Positions 56,982 through 64,000 of a stretch of 64,000 nt of DNA are shown piece after piece (position 1 is the stretch's first letter; each line of letters begins with the position of its first letter). Under the pieces are notes generated by a model. It searched no databases and was not told the DNA's origin. It was given only the letters and a program-made list of their open reading frames with translations. The stretch comes from Enterobacter cloacae complex sp. R_G8 (GTDB lineage: Bacteria > Pseudomonadota > Gammaproteobacteria > Enterobacterales > Enterobacteriaceae), in NCBI RefSeq assembly GCF_024599795.1, contig NZ_CP102246.1, positions 868,001 through 932,000 on the forward strand. Direction: 5' to 3'. Position numbers and translations under genes: made by a program.

Positions 56982-57057
56982 TGGTGGCCCCTGCTGGACT
57001 TGAACCAGCGACCAAGCGATTATGAGTCGCCTGCTCTAACCACTGAGCTAAGGGGCC
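56982..57057 (-). tRNA. ileX: tRNA-Ile2 (anticodon CAT, lysidine-modified)
   Basis: A 76-base cloverleaf read on the minus strand, beginning GGCCCCTTAGCTCAGTGG with anticodon loop CTCATAA and encoded CCA. It equals E. coli ileX, and its place between yqjH and mug agrees. C34 of such tRNAs is changed to lysidine by TilS to read AUA. The acceptor stem GGCCCCT/AGGGGCC is intact. The prophage abuts its 3' side. Confidence 0.97.
56994..57027. repeat. attR, 34-bp core within ileX
   Basis: Identical to 37248-37281. It covers the anticodon loop to the T arm of the tRNA. The acceptor-stem bases outside the core on the prophage side (56982-56993) are correct for a working tRNA. Confidence 0.88.
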
Positions 57058-57182
57058 GTGGCGGTGGATTATAATGTAACTCCCCGCCGCAATCCAGCCA
57101 TTCACACCCGCCTGCTGTTTTTATAAACAACGCATAATCAATCCTTTATACTTCCATGATGATGTATCAATCGGGAGTAAAC

Positions 57183-57689
57183 ATGATCAACGATATTCTG
57201 GCCCCGGGACTGCGGGTGGTGTTCTGCGGAATCAACCCCGGTAAATCCTCGGCGCATACCGGTTTTCACTTTGCTCATCCGGGGAACCGCTTCTGGAAAG
57301 TGATCTACCAGGCCGGGTTTACCGACCGCTTACTCAAGCCTGAAGAGGAGCAGCATCTGCTGGATACGCGCTGCGGGATCACCATGCTGGTGGAGCGACC
57401 TACCGTGCAGGCGAGCGAAGTCAACCTGCATGAACTGCGCACTGGCGGGCGGGAACTGATTAAGAAGATCGAAGACTACCAGCCTGCCGCGCTGGCGATT
57501 CTGGGCAAACAGGCCTATGAGCAGGCGTTCAGCCAGCGCGGGGTGAAATGGGGGAAACAGGCCATCACCATCGGCGTGACGCAGGTATGGGTGCTGCCAA
57601 ACCCGAGCGGACTTAACAGGGCAACGCTGGATAAACTGGTGGAAGCTTACAGGGAACTCGATGAGGCGCTGGTGAGTAGAGGTTTATAA
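57183..57689 (+). CDS. mug: Mug, G/U mismatch-specific DNA glycosylase
   Basis: DNA repair enzyme removing uracil and ethenocytosine opposite G. The catalytic-site motif GINPGKSS and the wedge/intercalation region NPSGLNRAT are present. I chose ATG 57183, behind GGGAG, giving 168 residues as in E. coli; ATGs at 57156 and 57159 would add unconserved residues. It is a host gene flanking ileX on the undisturbed side. Confidence 0.95.
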   Translation: MINDILAPGLRVVFCGINPGKSSAHTGFHFAHPGNRFWKVIYQAGFTDRLLKPEEEQHLLDTRCGITMLVERPTVQASEVNLHELRTGGRELIKKIEDYQPAALAILGKQAYEQAFSQRGVKWGKQAITIGVTQVWVLPNPSGLNRATLDKLVEAYRELDEALVSRGL

Positions 57690-57892
57690 TATATCCTTGT
57701 TTTATTCGGCGCTGCGTCTCATTTTTATGTAGCGCCTCTAAAATTTAATTTATCTCAGCTTCATTAAACACACGCATTTCTCACGCGGGGGAACACTTCC
57801 TCCGTGTCTGTATTCTTTTCTGCGATTAATACTTTACCTGTCTTATTCAGATTGCCTGTTAGCAATGAATAAAAGAGACCCATGAGGTAAGT

Positions 57893-58393
57893 ATGAATAA
57901 TAAAATTAACGACCATTTTTTGCAGGCTTATCCTGTCATTTTTTCCGGCTTACCAGCAATGAGCTCAGAAAATGAAAAGGAACTGATTCAGTTTTGTGAA
58001 CGCTATCCACATTACGTTTTATCCGCTATGCCCTGGGCGGCGGCGGAGATCGCTGGGGTCTGTGGGTTCTCAACGCTGTTTCATATGATTTACGACTTTG
58101 GCGGCAGGAAAATATATCTGCCCAAAAAACAGGAACGTTTTAAAAAACTCTACTGCATTGATATTTCAGCAGAACAGTATGACCGTTTGTTAAAGCGCGT
58201 GGATTCAGCCGGGAATATTGAACTGCCTTCTGCCTGGGGCGTTTTTATCGCCATTCGTCGCGCGGCCATGCAAATGGCTATGCGGGATAATCTCTCCTCA
58301 ACGGAATTAACACGCACGTTTGGGGTGAGTATGCGGAATATAAGAATGATTCGTTCTACTACTGATAAACAAAAAGGGGGTGAAGCACTTTAG
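57893..58393 (+). CDS. Mor-like transcriptional activator
   Basis: A 166-residue protein. The C-terminal half (about 85-160) has the layout of the phage Mu Mor/C family: a dimerisation strand FGGRKIYLPKKQ, then an HTH reading MRDNLSSTELTRTFGVSMRN with the recognition segment IRMIRS. It stands 50 bases before the RhiA-like gene on the same strand and is probably its regulator. Composition is AT-rich compared with mug and rpoD, and E. coli has nothing here, so the block is likely acquired. Confidence 0.68.
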   Translation: MNNKINDHFLQAYPVIFSGLPAMSSENEKELIQFCERYPHYVLSAMPWAAAEIAGVCGFSTLFHMIYDFGGRKIYLPKKQERFKKLYCIDISAEQYDRLLKRVDSAGNIELPSAWGVFIAIRRAAMQMAMRDNLSSTELTRTFGVSMRNIRMIRSTTDKQKGGEAL

Positions 58394-58443
58394 CAATTTT
58401 TCTTTAAATAAACACAATCTCATCATGTAAAGAGGAACTGAAA

Positions 58444-59049
58444 ATGTCACAACAATACACGCTTACTTTTCAAAACAACACGCGTAACTACGGCAAAATT
58501 TGTGTCTACCAGACTGCACCGGATATTGCCGACCCGCAGCTGATGTCTCTGGCATGGTTTACCGAACCCGCGCACCCAACTACCCGCGTTCAGTTTACGT
58601 GGACCATTGATTATGCGTTTATCTGGGATGAGACCGGTCCGCTGGTACCTGGTGTGAAATTTGATGCATCACAAACCTGGCCTGCCGATCTTACTAAGAA
58701 TAACAGCGTTACGCTGACCACTTCCCGTAATGCATTAACCTTCCGGGATCAGGTAACCGGCGGACGTCCGGGCACGCTTTATGTCCATAACGATAATACG
58801 GTGCCCTTTGATCAGGTCTCCGTGGGTATCGCCATGTCGGGAGCCGGTACTTTTGCCAAAGAGGCGCAGCCTAATTTGCAGTTCTCCTATACGCCGCATC
58901 CCGTTTATTGGGTGACCTTCGGTGATTATGAAACGGGTGAAGTGCTGGATACGGAGAGCATTACTAACGCCCAGCAAATCAGTTTTAACCCTAACGTCTA
59001 TAACGTGGATGTCGTGCTGAACCTCGACAACACCTGGACGGTTAAATAA
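58444..59049 (+). CDS. RhiA-like protein
   Basis: A 201-residue beta-rich protein without signal peptide or cysteines in the core. YTLTFQNNTRNYGKICVYQT, TIDYAFIWDETGPLVPGVKF and PHPVYWVTFGDYETGEVLD resemble the RhiA protein of Rhizobium leguminosarum, a quorum-sensing-regulated, abundant rhizosphere-expressed protein of unknown biochemistry. The similarity is from memory, not from a search. It has an AGAGGAAC start site. It is followed 14 bases later by a small caspase-like gene, so the two form an operon. Confidence 0.7.
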   Translation: MSQQYTLTFQNNTRNYGKICVYQTAPDIADPQLMSLAWFTEPAHPTTRVQFTWTIDYAFIWDETGPLVPGVKFDASQTWPADLTKNNSVTLTTSRNALTFRDQVTGGRPGTLYVHNDNTVPFDQVSVGIAMSGAGTFAKEAQPNLQFSYTPHPVYWVTFGDYETGEVLDTESITNAQQISFNPNVYNVDVVLNLDNTWTVK

Positions 59050-59063
59050 TTCAGAGGAGTGTG

Positions 59064-59537
59064 ATGATGATTATTGTCGTATGTACTGACGATCCTGAAC
59101 TGGTGGAGATTGCCGCCGAATCCGTCCTCAATGAGCCGGAGGTTTTTCTCAGTTACTATAAAATTTTCCACAGTGCTATTCCGCCGCTGGGTTTCGAAGA
59201 AGATCTGTTTATTATTGCCCATGGGGCGTTCCAGGGTGATGAAGGCAGGCCGGTGATCGGCGACCGGGATGGTGACCGGGACTTTTATCTCAATGGCGAG
59301 CAGTGCTTTATCAATATCCGGTCTCTGATCCCACCTGGATATAAAGGTAAGGTTTATGTCGATGCCTGCCAGTCGGCCACAGATTCGCAAAAAATCGACA
59401 GCTTTATTACCACGTTGCAGGTGCAGTTCCTGCTGAATTCGCTGAATACTCATGTCTATGGGATTAATGGCGACAGCTCGGGACTGATTCCGCTTCCCGA
59501 CGATCTAAACTGGCGTCCGGCGAAGATTTTGCGGTAA
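59064..59537 (+). CDS. Small caspase-like (clan CD-type) protein, candidate peptidase
   Basis: A 157-residue cytoplasmic protein with the order of a caspase/CHAT-type fold: first strand MIIVVCTDDP, then a hydrophobic strand ending in His (DLFIIAHGAFQGDEG), then a strand ending in Cys (GKVYVDACQSATDS). The His-Gly and Asp-Ala-Cys-Gln-Ser elements are those of clan CD catalytic dyads. It is much shorter than full peptidases of that clan, with no extra domains. I chose ATG 59064 behind GAGGAG; ATG 59067 is equivalent. Catalytic activity is an inference. Confidence 0.6.
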   Translation: MMIIVVCTDDPELVEIAAESVLNEPEVFLSYYKIFHSAIPPLGFEEDLFIIAHGAFQGDEGRPVIGDRDGDRDFYLNGEQCFINIRSLIPPGYKGKVYVDACQSATDSQKIDSFITTLQVQFLLNSLNTHVYGINGDSSGLIPLPDDLNWRPAKILR

Positions 59538-59540
59538 AAA

Positions 59541-59567
59541 AAAGCCCCGATCATAAATCGGGGCTTC
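59541..59567. terminator. Bidirectional terminator between the caspase-like gene and rpoD
   Basis: AAGCCCCGAT pairs with ATCGGGGCTT over CATAA, with A-rich sequence before it and short T runs after it. It serves both converging transcripts. Confidence 0.88.
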
Positions 59568-59585
59568 ATTCTGCATGGCTGCAGA

Positions 59586-61433
<1,848 letters not shown>

Positions 61434-61586
61434 AAGACGGTATCCACACTTAATTCGTTTGATTGGTGTCGGCGATGGTTTGCCAACCTTTAAAGCGAGG
61501 GCGTACTTATATTTTTGCCGCTGCCTCTCAGTGCGGCTGCCGGGGGCTTCCCGATCGATATTCGGCACTTAAGCCGTTAAATTCTT

Positions 61587-63332
61587 TTATTTCTTCGCCA
61601 GTTCCTGGTTAATCATCCACAGTTCCCGGCGTTCTTCGCTGCTTAAGCCGTGTGTGCGCTCGCGAGCAATCAACTCTTCCTGGCGCAACTCAAGCATCGA
61701 ATCAAACATATGGTTGAGTGAGTCGGTGAACGTTTTTTCTGCAATGTCCTTATCTGCTATATCGTCCCACATCGACAATTTTTCAAGGGTAGCGGCCTCT
61801 TTTGTGCCGCGATAATGTTCTAAAAGTTGTCCGGTGGTCAGACCTGGCTGAGACAAACATGTGTTGACCAGTTCTGAAAATAAGCCCAGCCCGGGCAATT
61901 TTTCGTGGTTCAAACCCGCCAGCGATGGCACTTGCGGCGCAAGTTCGGGGTTTTGGACCAGTAACCCTATCAGTATACGCATGGTTGTGCGTTTTAGCTG
62001 AGGCGCGGGGCGAACCGTGCCGTTTTCAGCCTGTTTTGGCATTAAACGTTCAAGCTGGCTGTCATCCAGAATGCCGAGCTTGTTGCCTAACTCCTGACGC
62101 AGATAGATGCGCAGCGTTTCGCCGGGCACCTGGCTAATTAATGGCAGCGCCAGCGTGCTGAGCTGCGCGCGCCCGTCAGGAGTACTCAAATCAACCTGCG
62201 GCATCAGGCTGTTAAACAAGAACGTGGAGAGCGGCTGAGCCTGCTCCATCCGCGCTTCAAACGCCGCTTTGCCCTCTTTACGCACCAGCGTATCCGGGTC
62301 TTCACCGTCGGGCAGGAACATAAAGCGTAACTGCCGCCCGTCGGTCATATAAGGTAGCGCAGTTTCCAGCGCACGCCAGGCGGCATCGCGCCCTGCACGG
62401 TCACCGTCGTAACAGCAGATGACGTTGTTGGTCACCCGAAACAGCAGCTGAATATGATCGGCCGTGGTGGAGGTACCCAACGAGGCCACCGCGTAATTGA
62501 TGTCGTACTGCGCCAGCGCAACGACATCCATATACCCTTCGACGACCAGAAGGCGCGGAGGTTCCGCATTCGCCTGCTGCGCTTCATAAAGGCCGTAAAG
62601 CTGGCGGCCCTTATGGAAAATGTCGGTCTCCGGGGAGTTGAGGTACTTGGGCAGCGCATCACCCAGCACGCGCCCCCCAAAACCAATCACCCGGCCACGC
62701 TTGTCGCGGATCGGGAACATCACCCGTTCGCGGAAGCGGTCGTAGCTTCGTCCCTGGTCGTTGGTGACCAGCATGCCTGCGTCGATCAGCGATTTACGAT
62801 CTTCGCTATTGCCGCCAAAACGCTTTAACACGTTGTCCCAGCCGGGCGGGGCGTAACCAATAGCGAAACGCGCAATAACATCTTCGCTCAGTCCGCGCTT
62901 GTTCAGATATTGACGCGCAGGCTCAGCCGCAGAGTGCTTAAGAGACTGTTGGTAAAACGAATTCAGGCCATCCATCAGTTGATACAGCGTTTGACGCTGA
63001 TGGCGCTCTATCTGGCTTGGTCCACTGCCCGCTTCATACGGCACTTCAAGGTTGTGCATCGCGGCCAGCTCTTCGACAGTTTCAACGAACTCGAGCTTGT
63101 CATAGTTCATTAAAAAATCGACGGCATTACCGTGTGCGCCACAGCCGAAGCAATGGTAAAACTGCTTTTCACCGTTGACGGTGAAGGAGGGGGTTTTTTC
63201 GTTATGGAAAGGACAGCACGCATGGTAGTTCTTGCCCTGCTTTTTCAGCTTTACCCGCGCGTCGATGAGATCGACGATGTCGGTTCTTGCCAGCAGGTCA
63301 TTGATGAAAACGCGTGGGATTCGTCCGGCCAT
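61587..63332 (-). CDS. dnaG: DnaG, DNA primase
   Basis: Makes RNA primers at the replication fork. It has 581 residues, as in E. coli. The CHC2 zinc finger reads HACCPFHNEKTPSF then HCFGCGAHGN. The RNA polymerase/TOPRIM core has LLVVEGYMDVVAL and CCYDGDRAGRDAA, and the C-terminal helicase-binding domain ends MINQELAKK. I chose ATG 63332 (MAGRIPRVF) over 63341. The gap to rpoD is 153 bases. Confidence 0.98.
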   Translation of the reverse strand: MAGRIPRVFINDLLARTDIVDLIDARVKLKKQGKNYHACCPFHNEKTPSFTVNGEKQFYHCFGCGAHGNAVDFLMNYDKLEFVETVEELAAMHNLEVPYEAGSGPSQIERHQRQTLYQLMDGLNSFYQQSLKHSAAEPARQYLNKRGLSEDVIARFAIGYAPPGWDNVLKRFGGNSEDRKSLIDAGMLVTNDQGRSYDRFRERVMFPIRDKRGRVIGFGGRVLGDALPKYLNSPETDIFHKGRQLYGLYEAQQANAEPPRLLVVEGYMDVVALAQYDINYAVASLGTSTTADHIQLLFRVTNNVICCYDGDRAGRDAAWRALETALPYMTDGRQLRFMFLPDGEDPDTLVRKEGKAAFEARMEQAQPLSTFLFNSLMPQVDLSTPDGRAQLSTLALPLISQVPGETLRIYLRQELGNKLGILDDSQLERLMPKQAENGTVRPAPQLKRTTMRILIGLLVQNPELAPQVPSLAGLNHEKLPGLGLFSELVNTCLSQPGLTTGQLLEHYRGTKEAATLEKLSMWDDIADKDIAEKTFTDSLNHMFDSMLELRQEELIARERTHGLSSEERRELWMINQELAKK

Positions 63333-63371
63333 ATGCCCCAAAAGTTTTTAGCAACTCATAAACGAAAACAA

Positions 63372-63398
63372 GCCGCGCATTCCTTCCGGAAGCACGGC
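63372..63398 (-). terminator. Partial terminator/attenuator between rpsU and dnaG
   Basis: An imperfect hairpin (GCCG-GC-TTCC against GGAAGC-CGGC) with TTGTTTT after it on the minus strand. It corresponds to terminator T1 of the E. coli macromolecular synthesis operon, which lowers dnaG expression relative to rpsU. Confidence 0.6.
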
Positions 63399-63448
63399 CT
63401 TACGACTATTACTCTGTCTGTCAATTGAGGACTATCGCCCTCAACGGA

Positions 63449-63703
<255 letters not shown>

Positions 63704-63882
63704 TCAACGCCAGCTTATTTCAAAATGGTGCGGAATTTTACTGCAAATGCTGCTGCTTTGTAAAGCACCGACGCGTTTTTGAAAGGGACTTTTATAAGGG
63801 GGAAGAGTATACACGAGCGGATGTCCTGGGGCGAACAAAGTTTTACATCAACCCGCCCAGGCTCTACACTGCGCGGTACTGA

Positions 63883-64000
<118 letters not shown>

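Larger units (their letters stand above)
37248..57027. mobile_element. P2/186-like prophage without head genes (probable R-type tailocin)
   Basis: About 19.8 kb between 34-bp repeats at ileX. Gene order follows P2: int, cI, cox/apl, early genes, A, then lysis genes, R, V-W-J-I-H-G, FI-FII-E-E'-T-U-D and ogr. Missing compared with P2 are Q (portal), P and M (terminase), O (scaffold), N (capsid) and L (head completion), plus tail gene S and cII-like or B genes. All structural frames that remain are intact. The element should make lysis-released contractile tails under SOS control rather than infectious virions. Confidence 0.9.

Overview
The window is chromosomal DNA from a member of the Enterobacteriaceae, most like Enterobacter, Lelliottia or Leclercia. 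The backbone genes (patA, aer, yqjI/yqjH, ileX, mug, rpoD, dnaG, rpsU, tsaD) are near-identical to and ordered as in Escherichia coli. They are interrupted by about 45 kb of accessory DNA between yqjH and ileX, and by a three-gene insertion between mug and rpoD. The species assignment is an inference from protein similarity and GC content only.

Layout. 1-2745: 3' end of an lsr (autoinducer-2) operon, lsrD'-lsrB-lsrF-lsrG. 2840-5031: a DHDPS-family lyase and a B3/4-domain protein, divergent from an XRE-cupin regulator. 5067-11699: patA with a sigma-54/NtrC control region, aer and a second chemoreceptor each behind a FliA-type promoter, then yqjI and yqjH. 11700-12869: a coiled-coil protein with a J-like HPD motif. 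13130-28482: a contact-dependent inhibition (CDI) locus with cdiB, a 3311-codon cdiA, its immunity gene, a displaced orphan toxin/immunity pair still carrying an ENN junction motif, a broken possible immunity gene and small AT-rich genes. 28706-32520: an EvgA/EvgS-type phosphorelay. 32583-36804: a DUF1090 protein, a truncated orphan usher, an outer-membrane barrel and a hexapeptide acyltransferase. 37248-57027: a P2/186-type element at the ileX tRNA gene. 57183-59537: mug, then a Mor-like regulator, a RhiA-like protein and a small caspase-like protein. 59586-63664: the rpsU-dnaG-rpoD operon, with tsaD starting divergently at 63901.

The P2-like element is the most striking part. It has integrase, 186-type CI repressor, Cox/Apl-like regulator, gpA replication endonuclease, a LexA-boxed DinI/Tum-like gene, a lysis cassette, a contractile-tail set (X, R, V, W, J, I, H, G, FI, FII, E/E', T, U, D) and ogr. 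The block that encodes portal, scaffold, capsid, terminase and head completion in P2 (Q, P, O, N, M, L) is absent, and so is tail-completion gene S. Only 165 bp separate the DinI-like gene from tail gene X. The expected product is an SOS-inducible, lysis-released headless contractile tail, that is, a P2-derived R-type tailocin.

The other candidate for a little-described system is the regulator/RhiA-like/caspase-like operon between mug and rpoD. Together with the CDI cluster and the tail element, it makes this stretch rich in probable competition functions.
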